The notes: generated by a model not told the origin, from the sequence alone. 64,000 nt of DNA from Blautia sp. MSJ-19 (GCF_018918125.1 NZ_JAHLQA010000044.1:1-64000); one strand, 5' to 3'. Counted from the stretch's first letter, positions 17,626 through 26,982 are shown. Numbers and translations: made by a program.

Positions 17626-20600
17626 TCAAAACAACATTTCCATCTGCTCACCAACCTCTATTCGCGCTGTAATCAGCTCATCTGGTTCTTTTCCTCTTTT
17701 GTGCTCGGCTTTCAAATACTGTAAACCACCCCGGAGGCTTGCCGCAATCAGATTCAATACATAAATATTGTCAAAGCGGTTGTAAATGGAATCGCCGCCC
17801 AGACCAGTCAGGCAGATGAGCTGTGTGTTGGTCTTTTTTGCCATATCCATCAGTGGAATCAGCAGATGCGAAGCATTTGTCTGTGCGAACGGATTGTCCA
17901 TGATCAGGACTTTTCCTTCATTTTTGTCTGCAAAAATATCGGTATCATCCCGCCTCATATAATACAGAAGACTGGAAAGGATAACAAATGCGGACAAGAA
18001 TCCCTCGCCCCCTGAGTTTCTGGAAACTTCTTTCCAGGTAATCGGATATTCCCTCTGTGCCTCGATCTTATAAAGATGGATCTGCACATTTCCGATTCCC
18101 ACTACCTGATCATACAGATTCCTGGTAGTAATACTGGAGCCAAAAAATTCCTGTGCATTCTCATTCTTTTCGAAAAGTTCCACACCTTCCTTCGTGATCT
18201 TGTCAATAAAATCTTCCAGCCGAAGGTGATAAAGCCCTGCATTTTCCTCCCAGTCCGGAATCTGAATCTTCAACATTTTAATATTTCTGTCCCGGATGGT
18301 GATCGTGGAATTATGGTCGATCTTGCCCAGGTTATTATGAATTTCCTGAATATAATCTTCCATAAGCTCTACAATTCTTTCCTTTTCTCTTTCCACAACA
18401 GAAATATCCACTTCCAGCTTTTCCATAAGGCTGTCAAAGGACTGGACTGTTGTCTTCAGCTGCATCAGAACACGCTGTGCATCACCTGAAAGCTCCAGCA
18501 TCTGCTCCAGAGGTTTCCGGTAAAAATCATCCTGAAAACTTTCCATGCGGATAATCCTGTTTAAAAGCTGCACGAGCTGTTCTTTTTTCTGCCGGGTCTC
18601 TCTGATCTTCTGATTGTAATCACGGATAAGAATTCCTTTGAAATTTCGCAGTTCTTCTGCGGTCAGAGTATCCGAAACCGGTTCCCGGTCTTCCATTTCT
18701 ATCGGAATCAGTTCATTATATTCCGATAGAGCTGTCAGATTTTCTTCATAACTTCGAACTTTTTTACTCAAAAGATCAGCATGCTTTTTCTCTTCTTTCT
18801 TCTGATAAAGAAGCTGATTCTTTCTTGCTTCAAAATCCTGTCCCTGAATCTCCTTCTTTGGCAATGGTTTTTCTTCTCCACATACAGAGCGGATGCTTTT
18901 CTCCAGATCTTTGATTTTACTCTGAGCGACTGCTGCTTTTTTGTCTGCATCATTCCACTGCATATCTTTTGTCTGGATTTTTCTTCGGAAATCTTCCAGA
19001 ATCACTTCCTGATGTGATTCTTCTTTTCGGTCATAAATTATATTCGCCCACTGCACCGGTTTCAGCCGATATTTCTTCTGAAGATGCTCAAGTTCATCCT
19101 GTTCTCTCTGGAAACGACCGACAGCTTTCGCCTCTCGCTCTTCCAGATCTTTCAGCTCCTGAGAAAGAACAGAAGTGATGGCCTCATAACGCGCCTCCAT
19201 CTGCTCTGCAGACATTTCTTCCGGCAAAGTATACTGCCCCGCCTTTTCATATGCGGCATATCTGGTGTATTTCTCATTCAGTTTTTCGGCTTTCCGTTCC
19301 AGACTATTCAACGTATTTCGTGCTGTATTCTGTTCTTCCAGAAGTTTTCTCTGACGCTCCCTTGCCAGTTTCTGGTTTTCCTGAAAACGCTGTTCTTCTT
19401 TTTTGCATTTTTCCAGAGCTGCCCTGTTACCCTCGTATACGACATAGTCTTTTTCAAGCTGTCCAAAATCTGCAATACGCTGTTTCTGGTTCTGAATTTC
19501 CAGACCTGTTTTTACAATGAAATCCTGTAACTCTTCATGTTCTTTTTTCAGTCTGTCAAGGTTCTGTACCGTCTCCAGAATGTCTTTTTCAAGATTCTGT
19601 TTTTCCATTTCCAGCTTGTCCAGAAGTTCCTGGATTTCCTGCCATTTTTCCTTTGTTACAGACTGATTTTTAAGTACTTCCTGTCTCTGGAAATACTCTG
19701 CATATTCTGTTTTACGGACTTTTACAGCCTGTGCAGTTTTTTCCAGTTCCTGTTTTTTCTCCCAGATCATTTCCTGAAGTTTTTCTTCATCGAGAAGATT
19801 TTCATTAAACAAAATATAGAAACTGATTCCCGGAAAATGTACCAGTTTATCTGCATATTTCTCCTGGATTTCTTCGATTTTTTCTCTTTCTACAATCGGT
19901 ACAGGAAAAGAAGTGCAGATATTTCTGCCGTTATTTGCCAGCTTTTCCATTTCCTGCCCTGACAGAATCAATGCATATGGGAGGAATGGATTCCTTCGAA
20001 CAAGTTCCTGATTTTTCTTCTGGGAATATCCGTTTTTCTTCAGCCATTCCATACCATAAACAATGTGGATTCCCAGATTATCCAGTTCTTTTTTCAGATC
20101 TTCCGGCAGTTCCAGAACCTTGCCGCTGGTGAGATTCTGGTATTCTTTTTCCAATATATCTTCTTCTTTTTCCAGGTTTCTCCGTAGTTCCTCAAGCTCT
20201 TTCAGCTTTCGTTCTGATGTAGCAAGAATCCTATCACGGTCAAGGAGATATCCTGCCTCCATATCCAGATATTTGAGGATATTTTTTCTTATTTCCAGTT
20301 CTTTTTCATAACGCTGATAAACTTCTGTCTGTTTCTGTATTTCCGCTTTTTTATGAACCAGTGCTTCTTTCTTATCTTCCAGACTGCGCTCCTGGCTTCG
20401 GATCATCTCTTTTTCGGATTCCAGTTTCTTCTGGCTTTCTGTACGATCTCTTACAGTTCTGGTAAGCTCCTGTTCATAGATCTGATGTCGGATTTCCAGT
20501 GTTCCGGCCTCATAAACTCCCAGAATATTTCGCGCAAGCTCTTCCTGATATCTGGAATTAAACTGCTCCTCCTGACGACTGTATGTCTCAATCTGGCTTT

Positions 20601-22032
20601 CCAGCTTTCCCTTTTTACCATAACAGTCACGTATTTTTTCTTCCAGTTCTGTAACTCTGCGTCCTTCTTTCTCCGCTTCTGTTCCCGTCTTTTGAATATT
20701 TTCAAGCTGCGCATCCTGCTGCTCTTTATTCTCACGAAGATATTTTTCAAAAAGATTTCTGAGGGCAAATCCAAGTGCTTTTCGTTCCGGTTCCAGATCA
20801 GCTCCCTGTTGTCTCGCTGCTTTGATTTTTTCCCTGAGAAGATCCAGTTCTTCCTTTTCTTCTGACACAGACTGCTGCTGTCTGGCACATGTCAGAATAT
20901 GAAGTTTTTCCTCTGTTTCCTCTGCCCGTTCCTGGAGATTTTCTCTCTCCATATCAATCATATCCCGGTTTCCCAGATGAAGATTTTTTTCGTCTTCCCA
21001 ACCATAAAGCTCACTGGAAAGCCTCTCATATTCTACTCTGGAAATATCCTGATCCAGCTTTTCCATAACTGATTCTGACTGTCTGTATTCCTCTTCTGTT
21101 GTCTGTAAAAGACCGTTTATATCGTGGATAAACCAGGCGATTTTGTTCTGCTGCCGGCCTTCTTCGTGCTCCGCACTCTGATATTCTTCTGTCTGTTTCT
21201 GGATTGCATCGGCCTCTTCTTTAAACTGACGGATGCTGTCTCTTCGTTTGATTTTGGAACGATTGTCCTTATACTGTCCGGCATATTTTTCCAGTATGGA
21301 CTGAAATTCCCGGATACGGTTTTTATCCTTGTTTAATTTACTTTCGATTGCTTCGAGAAACCATTTTTCTGTCAGCCCTTTTTCATCTTTGCAGTCGGAA
21401 AAAAGCTCTGAAAGTCCGGATTCTTTTACATTGATTTTCTTGATAATGGTCTCCCATTCTTTATAGTTGATCTGGTATTCCAGTAGTTTCTCGAAATACT
21501 GGCGGGACTGCGCATAATTTGTCAGATCATAATAAAAAAATTTCATATCTCTGTCTTTTTTGTAACTTTCAAAAAGCTGTCGACAGGAATTGAAATTCTT
21601 GAGGATCATCTCTTTTTTTCCTTTTTCTACTACAGGAAGATGACGGATATCCTGGATGCAAGGTTCCTGATACTCACTCACAATTCCTGTGATATCCAGA
21701 TTTTCTTTGCTTTCTTCCTGCATATCCTGTGCTTTCCTGATCATAAGGCCAGTAAGGACGTAACCAGCTCCCTGATCCAGTGCCCACTCCACGAGAATAA
21801 AGGATGGCTTCGCTGTAGTAAAATAACTCTCAAACGGACGGTCTTTTGCATTACGATATCTTCCATGTACAAAAGGAGCTGTCAGCATCTGCACAAGTAC
21901 AGATTTTCCACCTCCGTTCTGCAAGGAAATCAAGGTACTTTCGCCGTTAAAGTAAAGGATTTCATCGCTGACACGATTTGCATTATTATTGTAATTTACA
22001 TTGATCAGGCGTACTGCATTAATTTTACTCAT
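17626..22032 (-). CDS. jetC: Wadjet JetC-like SMC ATPase
   Basis: 1468 residues, an SMC/MukB-like motor. The N-terminal head has Walker A QNGGGKS (about 38-44). Very long coiled-coil arms (about 230-1230) are broken near the middle by a hinge-like segment around 640-740. The C-terminal head has signature NSGGEG (about 1339-1344) and Walker B VLIMD (about 1375-1379). After the Walker B Asp comes Asn-Pro-Phe rather than the usual catalytic Glu. The family complex extrudes DNA loops and, with JetD, cleaves small circular plasmids. It overlaps jetB by eight bases. It could be called MksB-like, but the Toprim-like fourth gene makes Wadjet the better name. Confidence 0.9.
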   Translation of the reverse strand: MSKINAVRLINVNYNNNANRVSDEILYFNGESTLISLQNGGGKSVLVQMLTAPFVHGRYRNAKDRPFESYFTTAKPSFILVEWALDQGAGYVLTGLMIRKAQDMQEESKENLDITGIVSEYQEPCIQDIRHLPVVEKGKKEMILKNFNSCRQLFESYKKDRDMKFFYYDLTNYAQSRQYFEKLLEYQINYKEWETIIKKINVKESGLSELFSDCKDEKGLTEKWFLEAIESKLNKDKNRIREFQSILEKYAGQYKDNRSKIKRRDSIRQFKEEADAIQKQTEEYQSAEHEEGRQQNKIAWFIHDINGLLQTTEEEYRQSESVMEKLDQDISRVEYERLSSELYGWEDEKNLHLGNRDMIDMERENLQERAEETEEKLHILTCARQQQSVSEEKEELDLLREKIKAARQQGADLEPERKALGFALRNLFEKYLRENKEQQDAQLENIQKTGTEAEKEGRRVTELEEKIRDCYGKKGKLESQIETYSRQEEQFNSRYQEELARNILGVYEAGTLEIRHQIYEQELTRTVRDRTESQKKLESEKEMIRSQERSLEDKKEALVHKKAEIQKQTEVYQRYEKELEIRKNILKYLDMEAGYLLDRDRILATSERKLKELEELRRNLEKEEDILEKEYQNLTSGKVLELPEDLKKELDNLGIHIVYGMEWLKKNGYSQKKNQELVRRNPFLPYALILSGQEMEKLANNGRNICTSFPVPIVEREKIEEIQEKYADKLVHFPGISFYILFNENLLDEEKLQEMIWEKKQELEKTAQAVKVRKTEYAEYFQRQEVLKNQSVTKEKWQEIQELLDKLEMEKQNLEKDILETVQNLDRLKKEHEELQDFIVKTGLEIQNQKQRIADFGQLEKDYVVYEGNRAALEKCKKEEQRFQENQKLARERQRKLLEEQNTARNTLNSLERKAEKLNEKYTRYAAYEKAGQYTLPEEMSAEQMEARYEAITSVLSQELKDLEEREAKAVGRFQREQDELEHLQKKYRLKPVQWANIIYDRKEESHQEVILEDFRRKIQTKDMQWNDADKKAAVAQSKIKDLEKSIRSVCGEEKPLPKKEIQGQDFEARKNQLLYQKKEEKKHADLLSKKVRSYEENLTALSEYNELIPIEMEDREPVSDTLTAEELRNFKGILIRDYNQKIRETRQKKEQLVQLLNRIIRMESFQDDFYRKPLEQMLELSGDAQRVLMQLKTTVQSFDSLMEKLEVDISVVEREKERIVELMEDYIQEIHNNLGKIDHNSTITIRDRNIKMLKIQIPDWEENAGLYHLRLEDFIDKITKEGVELFEKNENAQEFFGSSITTRNLYDQVVGIGNVQIHLYKIEAQREYPITWKEVSRNSGGEGFLSAFVILSSLLYYMRRDDTDIFADKNEGKVLIMDNPFAQTNASHLLIPLMDMAKKTNTQLICLTGLGGDSIYNRFDNIYVLNLIAASLRGGLQYLKAEHKRGKEPDELITARIEVGEQMEMLF

Positions 22033-22738
22033 CTTTTGCCACCCCCAGTACTCTCAAAACTCTCTGGTAATTGTTCTGATTCAGAAGATTCCAGTCCATA
22101 AAATTGTCCAGTTTTCTGGTCGTCTTTATCATCTCATCCTGCACCACATATTCGATCAATCCCTGTTTCTGAAGGAACATGAGAATGTTGTAGATAAATC
22201 CTTCTTTGGTTGTTTTGGCTCTGGAACCTCTGTCATCGGATTTCAATGCCTCATAGGTCTGATAAAGTACCTGAAAAGAAATTCCGGCTGTATCTTCCTT
22301 TGTCTCTTCTTCATCCGCACCTTCTTTCAGACGAAGTGAAATACAGTTCATAAACTCTCCAACACGCATGTACTCCCTGGACTTACTGCTGCTTCCCTGC
22401 CCGTCAAAGAACTCCACAAGCAATGTGAGAATCGCAAACTGGGACAGATAATAATCTTTGTCGGTCGCTCCTGATTTACATAATACAGCCTTCAACTGCT
22501 GCTTGGAAAAACCAAGAAAATTATTTTCTTCCTTTGGAATAAGATAGATTACATTTCCATATCGTTCTATATTACTGCCTGCTATATCTCCCTGAGATTT
22601 CACCAGATTTCGCACGGTTTCTTCTTCTGTATATGCCTTGTATAAAAGAAGTTCGTCTTCCTCACGCAGTTCATGATGCTCCAGAAGATAATAAAATATT
22701 TCCTGACTGGTGCGTATTTCCTCTGCTTCGTATGCCAT
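22025..22738 (-). CDS. jetB: Wadjet JetB-like (MksE/kite) subunit
   Basis: 237 residues, mostly helical and acidic, beginning MAYEAEEIRTSQEIFYYLLEHHELREEDE. Size, position between the kleisin-like gene and the SMC gene, and the winged-helix-like C-terminus (FIYNILMFLQKQGLIEYVVQDEMIKTTRKLDNFM) fit the MksE/JetB kite subunit that bridges kleisin and SMC heads. Sequence signatures are weak, so the assignment rests largely on operon context. Five bases separate it from jetA, and it overlaps jetC. Confidence 0.75.
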   Translation of the reverse strand: MAYEAEEIRTSQEIFYYLLEHHELREEDELLLYKAYTEEETVRNLVKSQGDIAGSNIERYGNVIYLIPKEENNFLGFSKQQLKAVLCKSGATDKDYYLSQFAILTLLVEFFDGQGSSSKSREYMRVGEFMNCISLRLKEGADEEETKEDTAGISFQVLYQTYEALKSDDRGSRAKTTKEGFIYNILMFLQKQGLIEYVVQDEMIKTTRKLDNFMDWNLLNQNNYQRVLRVLGVAKDE

Positions 22739-22743
22739 ATCGA

Positions 22744-24378
22744 TTATTCCTCGTTTCTTACAATCCGGATCAGGATATTTGAACAGCGGATACTCTTCGT
22801 TTCTCCCATTTCCGTTGGTACATTATCAAAAGTAACGGTGTTTCCGTCTTCAATCCTGTATACTTCGATCTTATTTATTTTCTGATCTGTAAATCTGTCT
22901 TCTGAAAGTTTGAGAAGCATTTCGCTCAATTGAAAATCCTCTGTCTGCTCCTGGATAAACTCGCTTCTCTCTTTCTTTATCTTTTCTATGTCAATCTCTT
23001 TGTTTCGTATCAGCTCAACCATGATTTCCTTAAAAATCTCCACACTCGGAATAAGCTGTTTCTGAATTTCTTCGGAAGTTTTTTCGTCTTTCTGAATTTT
23101 ATTTTGCAGATTCAGAAGTGAAATTTCGCCCTCTGAAGCAGCCTGTTCCAGAAGAATTTCCAGACTGTTTTCGTACTGTTTCATTTTCTTTTTGTGCTTC
23201 TCTTCCTGCTCTTTTCGATACGTTTCTTCATCAAAATCCAGGATTTCTTCTGTATCTTCTTCCTCATTTCTGGTGGAAGGTTTCTCATACAACAATGCTT
23301 TATTCAGATTATAAATCTTGCCTGGTTCTCTGTTAAACAGTGGTCTGAGAAAATATTCCAGATTTTCCAGTGCCGCCGGATTTTCCAGAACTTTATCATA
23401 AAATTCATTACGGAAAGAAAATCTCCTTATCAGTGATACCTGTGACAGAAGTTCCAGTTCTCTGGTATAAAGTGCTTTCAGGTCAAAGTGGCTGCTGAGG
23501 ATTTTCTGGTGCTCATCAATGGTACGGTTCAGATAGCTCTCAATGATACGCAGATTCTCCAGATTTTCTTCCTCTTTTTCACCAAGACGACGCACATTGA
23601 TATTTTCTTCTTCAAGTTTTTTAACACGGCTTCGTACAAGTTCCCGGTATTTCTGGAATTTTTCTTTTGTATCACTTATTGTATCCAGATTTTCCAGCAA
23701 AATTTCTTCATAATCTTTGACAGAATAGTTCAGTGCATTTCTGCGGATCTTTCCCATTGCTTCCTGAATTTTCTGCAACTGGATGCGCATCAGATTAAAT
23801 ACATTTTTTATCTCATCCACAGCCTTATCGTAGCTCTGTTTCTCCAGATGCATCTGAAAAATCATTTCATGGATGGTAAGTTTCATATTATTTTCAATTT
23901 CAAGGGTGGAAAGGATGAGATTGTACCCGTCATCCGTCAGATAATAAGAAGTTCGACGGACCTCCTGATCAAGATATACAATTCGATTGGCAACATAACT
24001 GATATGCATGATATGATAAGCATTCTGATCAAAATCGTACCCATCAAAGTACATGGCACGGCCTTCATTTGACAGAATCACATTAACAACAAAGTCTCCC
24101 AGTTTCCTGCTGTCTTCATAGGAAATTTCTTTATGCAGGTACCTGCTGTTGATAGTGTCAATATATGCACCGATGTCATCCATCGTACAGTTTTCTTCCT
24201 TCAGAGACTGTTCCATAATATAAAGCATCACAGCAAAAATGAGATTCATCTGTTCATCAAATTTTGAGAATCCAAACTGTTTCCAGGATGTTTTCTGTAT
24301 GCTGTTCTGTATGAGCACTGCATACAGCCCTACGTTTTTCATTCGTTTAGGGAAATTTTTCAGAAATTCGTACTGCAT
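22744..24378 (-). CDS. jetA: Wadjet JetA-like (MksF/kleisin) subunit
   Basis: 544 residues. A helical N-terminal region (MQYEFLKNFPKRMKNVGLYAVLIQNS) is followed by coiled-coil segments (about 190-300 and 400-500), as in MksF/JetA kleisin-like subunits. I recall this family in Clostridia as DUF5716/JetA, but cannot verify that here. It overlaps the end of jetD by 19 bases. It would bind JetB and close the SMC ring at the heads. Confidence 0.75.
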   Translation of the reverse strand: MQYEFLKNFPKRMKNVGLYAVLIQNSIQKTSWKQFGFSKFDEQMNLIFAVMLYIMEQSLKEENCTMDDIGAYIDTINSRYLHKEISYEDSRKLGDFVVNVILSNEGRAMYFDGYDFDQNAYHIMHISYVANRIVYLDQEVRRTSYYLTDDGYNLILSTLEIENNMKLTIHEMIFQMHLEKQSYDKAVDEIKNVFNLMRIQLQKIQEAMGKIRRNALNYSVKDYEEILLENLDTISDTKEKFQKYRELVRSRVKKLEEENINVRRLGEKEEENLENLRIIESYLNRTIDEHQKILSSHFDLKALYTRELELLSQVSLIRRFSFRNEFYDKVLENPAALENLEYFLRPLFNREPGKIYNLNKALLYEKPSTRNEEEDTEEILDFDEETYRKEQEEKHKKKMKQYENSLEILLEQAASEGEISLLNLQNKIQKDEKTSEEIQKQLIPSVEIFKEIMVELIRNKEIDIEKIKKERSEFIQEQTEDFQLSEMLLKLSEDRFTDQKINKIEVYRIEDGNTVTFDNVPTEMGETKSIRCSNILIRIVRNEE

Positions 24379-25382
24379 TGTTTTCTCCCTTCGTCCATGA
24401 TGTCAAAATCCATCGTATTCAATATTTCCTGAGGGATATATCTGTCTTCTTCCAGGATCTTTTTCATCTTGCAAACAGTCTGTTCATCAAAATATGAAAA
24501 AAATTCTAAACTGATATTTCTGTTCTGGTGTTCTTTGGTTCCAGGTAATATTTTTACAGACTCAGCTTTCCTGAGCATTGCCTTATATGCCGATACAAAA
24601 GGAGTTATTTTCCATCTGTCTTTGAACTTTTCGGCAAGATTTTCATAAATCCCAATACCCTCATAATCCAGATCTCCGAAATATAATATCGTGTTTCCCG
24701 AATGCTTCATATATGGTTCTGCGCACAGATCAAAGTCCTGAAAAGAACGAAGAATTCCTTTCCCCGCACCATAGATCAACGTTCCTGTTTCTATATTAAA
24801 AATTTCAGTATGTCCACTTAACAAATAGTTTCTCATACTGAAAAAAGTATCTTTATTCTCCAAAATCAGAAGATTCTGAGGAACATTTCTTGTATGTGTG
24901 TAATATGGCAATGGTTCTGTTGTTCGGTATACATTCAGGGACTCTACATTTATTCCGCAACGCTTCAGAATTTTCCTGCCCTGTTCTCGGTCAAGGAACT
25001 TTTCTCTGTTCCATATTTCAAAGCTTCTCTCGTTCAGAGATTCTGCGATTTGCACTCGCTCTGAATTGTCTTTGAAATACTCATCCAACATAATTACCCA
25101 CGGGCGATCCTTTTCATAAACATCCGGATGTGCCAGGTAATAATCCACGGAAATCTTTGTTGAAAGAGAATATTTCAGTTCTTCTATATAGTCACTGTAA
25201 TCTTTTTGCTCTTCCAGAATCCAGTATTCCCGATAAAGTGCCGGCTTCTTGCCATTTGTTTTGGAGGCTTTTACCGGTTTTATCTTTCCTTCCCGCAGTA
25301 ACTCGCAGACGTATTCGTATTGCTCCTGATAGGAAAGATTTAGTCTGGTATGAATGAGATTTTCCAGGGAGATTCGTTTCAT
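24360..25382 (-). CDS. jetD: Wadjet JetD-like Toprim-fold nuclease
   Basis: 340 residues. The C-terminal half carries Toprim-like acidic motifs: Glu in LILENKDTF (about E175), and DxD with following glycine in LYFGDLDYEGIGIY (D237, D239). The N-terminal half (about 1-130) would be the arm and DNA-binding part. JetD is the nuclease that cuts plasmid DNA once the SMC motor has finished loop extrusion. It is the first gene of the operon here, with AGGAG nine bases before the ATG. The operon order D-A-B-C differs from the A-B-C-D order I recall for well-studied type I systems. Confidence 0.85.
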   Translation of the reverse strand: MKRISLENLIHTRLNLSYQEQYEYVCELLREGKIKPVKASKTNGKKPALYREYWILEEQKDYSDYIEELKYSLSTKISVDYYLAHPDVYEKDRPWVIMLDEYFKDNSERVQIAESLNERSFEIWNREKFLDREQGRKILKRCGINVESLNVYRTTEPLPYYTHTRNVPQNLLILENKDTFFSMRNYLLSGHTEIFNIETGTLIYGAGKGILRSFQDFDLCAEPYMKHSGNTILYFGDLDYEGIGIYENLAEKFKDRWKITPFVSAYKAMLRKAESVKILPGTKEHQNRNISLEFFSYFDEQTVCKMKKILEEDRYIPQEILNTMDFDIMDEGRKQCSTNF

Positions 25383-25546
25383 GAAAGGTTTCTCCTATCA
25401 ATTTTTTTCTCCACCCACTTTGGCTTCTATGGCAACATTATACATCAGGCCTTTGCTTTTGCACAACAATAAATATCATTATATTTCTGTTCCTTTTTTA
25501 GCAAAAACAGGGAGAGTACGACGCGTTACATGCATATGTAAAAATA

Positions 25547-25813
25547 TCAAAAATTTTCTTCATTCTCTTGGTTATTAATCTCTTTGATCAACTGTACTGC
25601 TTTCTCCGTGTCATCGGTTTTCACGAATATATCCACTCCATATATTCCAAATCCAGGTGCTCCATGCATTGCAATATTTGCACCTGCTTCCTGCGAAAAA
25701 GCAGTGATTCCATTTTGTTTCAGCATTTCTACGAGTTGTTCTGCCTCTACTATGTCCCGTGCATTATAGATTTTCGTCCATTCTGTCTTCGTGGATGGCA
25801 CGTCTTTTTCCAT
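25547..25813 (-). CDS. DUF2007-like small signal-transducing protein
   Basis: 88 residues with the ferredoxin-like pattern of DUF2007: WTKIYNARDIVEAEQLVEMLKQNGI at the start and VDIFVKTDDTEKAVQLIKEI at the end. Family members are small and have no established function. It lies 38 bases after the XRE gene on the same strand, so the two are probably co-transcribed. A weak purine-rich site precedes the ATG. Confidence 0.7.
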   Translation of the reverse strand: MEKDVPSTKTEWTKIYNARDIVEAEQLVEMLKQNGITAFSQEAGANIAMHGAPGFGIYGVDIFVKTDDTEKAVQLIKEINNQENEENF

Positions 25814-25851
25814 TTGACCATTTGCCAGGGCTTGACGTTTTTTTGATTTAT

Positions 25852-26112
25852 TTATGCTGCAACTTTGTCCAGTGTTTCTTTCAGCTCTTTATTCATAGTC
25901 TGGCTCCTTTCACCATCCAGGAGCTCTCTTATTTCGATGTCGTAATATTCTGCCAGTTCAACAAGAACACCAAGATCCGGCATATTCGTTCCTGTCTCCC
26001 ATCTCGACACGGTTCTTGCCGATACCCCAAACTTCTCGGCAAGCTGCTCCTGTGTAAGATTTTTTTCTTTACGACATTGCTGTAAAAAAGCTCCTATCTT
26101 TTTTGTATCCAT
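25852..26112 (-). CDS. Short XRE-family DNA-binding protein, probably truncated
   Basis: 86 residues. A complete helix-turn-helix (IGAFLQQCRKEKNLTQEQLAEKFGVSARTVSRWETG, about 6-41) and the DLGVLVELAEYYDIEIRELLDGE segment are followed by LKETLDKVAA and a stop. From memory, close relatives in Lachnospiraceae continue after KVAD with a long membrane region, so this copy seems cut at the C-terminus. It could still bind DNA. RBS AGAGAGGTAAGG precedes the ATG. Confidence 0.75.
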   Translation of the reverse strand: MDTKKIGAFLQQCRKEKNLTQEQLAEKFGVSARTVSRWETGTNMPDLGVLVELAEYYDIEIRELLDGERSQTMNKELKETLDKVAA

Positions 26113-26235
26113 GTCCTTACCTCTCTTTCACTTACAGCTTACCAACATCTACCAGAATTACCACGACATAAAACGAGAATTCATGTTTTTTCAAACCAGA
26201 CATTGCATGTCTACCATGATCCGAAGGGTATTTTT

Positions 26236-26715
26236 ACCTTTCATTGACTTGATTTCCAGCTACTGAACTCAGAGTCATCTGATTTTCGTTGTTTCATTGA
26301 TTCGATTTAAGCTTGTTCATATAAAAGTCATCTGATTTGATAGCTTTCAATGACCTACATTATACTTACTATAACATAAACCAACCAATTTATGGAGTTT
26401 TGGTTGGTCTCTATCTGACTTTCTTCCACCTTAGTCATTTACAACCATCAATTTTGTGGACCTCAAGCAGTGTTACTTTTCTCCTAGTCATCTACAACCA
26501 TCAATTTTGTGGACTTCAAGCAGTGTTACTTCTCCCCTGGTCATTTACAGCCTATAACTTTGTGGACTTCCAACAGCCTTACTTTTCTCCTAGTCATCTA
26601 CAAGTATCAATTTGTGGGCTTCCAACAGTCTTACTTCTCCCCTGGTCATCTTACAGCAAATTTCTCGCGGGCTACCCACAGTCTTTCCTTAAAGCCAGTC
26701 ATTTATGACCAATAG
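26236..26715. repeat. Tandem array of ~53-bp units, decaying at the left end
   Basis: The tetramer GTCA and its context recur at 26273, 26327, (26380, degenerate), 26434, 26487, 26540, 26593, 26645 and 26698, so the period is 52-54 bp. The four central units share blocks such as TTTGTGGACTTC and CAGTGTTACTT and alternate between TTTTCTCCTA and CTCCCCTGG ends. The left units keep only TCATTGA (26241, 26294, 26347) and GTCATCTGATTT. Period 53 breaks the reading frame every unit, so it is not coding. There are no unique spacers, so it is not a CRISPR array. Confidence 0.8.
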
Positions 26716-26738
26716 CTCAATTCCACACAACAGAAAAA

Positions 26739-26800
26739 CCCCGGAAACCTTACGGTTCCGGGGCAATCTTACGCTTGAACACATGGTATCTTGTGATACC
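26739..26800 (-). terminator. Two-hairpin terminator of the stranded tuf end
   Basis: A GC-rich stem (CCCCGGAA 26739-26746 with TTCCGGGG 26756-26763) is followed in minus-strand RNA by five U. A second perfect hairpin, GGTATC/GATACC (26785-26800), lies before it. The same two-hairpin layout, with different but compensating stem bases, follows the intact tuf gene at 54616-54677. Confidence 0.75.
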
Positions 26801-26831
26801 GATTTATATATTATTATCTGTCAATCAGTGA

Positions 26832-26885
26832 TTACTCGATGATTGTAGCAACACGTCCTGATCCAACAGTACGTCCACCTTCACG
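26832..26885 (-). pseudogene. tuf: Stranded 3' end of a tuf gene
   Basis: The last 17 codons and stop of EF-Tu ([17 protein letters not shown]) are present and differ from the intact tuf gene by one synonymous base over 56 bp (26831-26886 against 54697-54752). Left of it lies a tuf-like terminator. Right of it homology stops abruptly. It cannot make a functional protein. It is either the relic of a second tuf gene or an attachment-site copy left by an element integrated in the 3' end of tuf. Confidence 0.9.
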
Positions 26886-26982
26886 GTATCGGTCTTGCAT
26901 ATTAAGACGTTTTTTTCGTATATTTCTGTCTTTTTATTATCATTTTCAGCCGGAAATCCGGAGCGTTTTTCTGATTTTGAAT

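Noticed and set aside
26337-26708. Plus-strand 123-codon ORF across the tandem array
   Set aside because: The 53-bp period is not a multiple of three, so repeats are read in different frames, and there is no ribosome binding site. It is an accident of the array.
26236-26715. CRISPR array
   Set aside because: The whole 53-bp unit repeats with drift and there are no unique spacers between conserved repeats. No cas genes are in the window.
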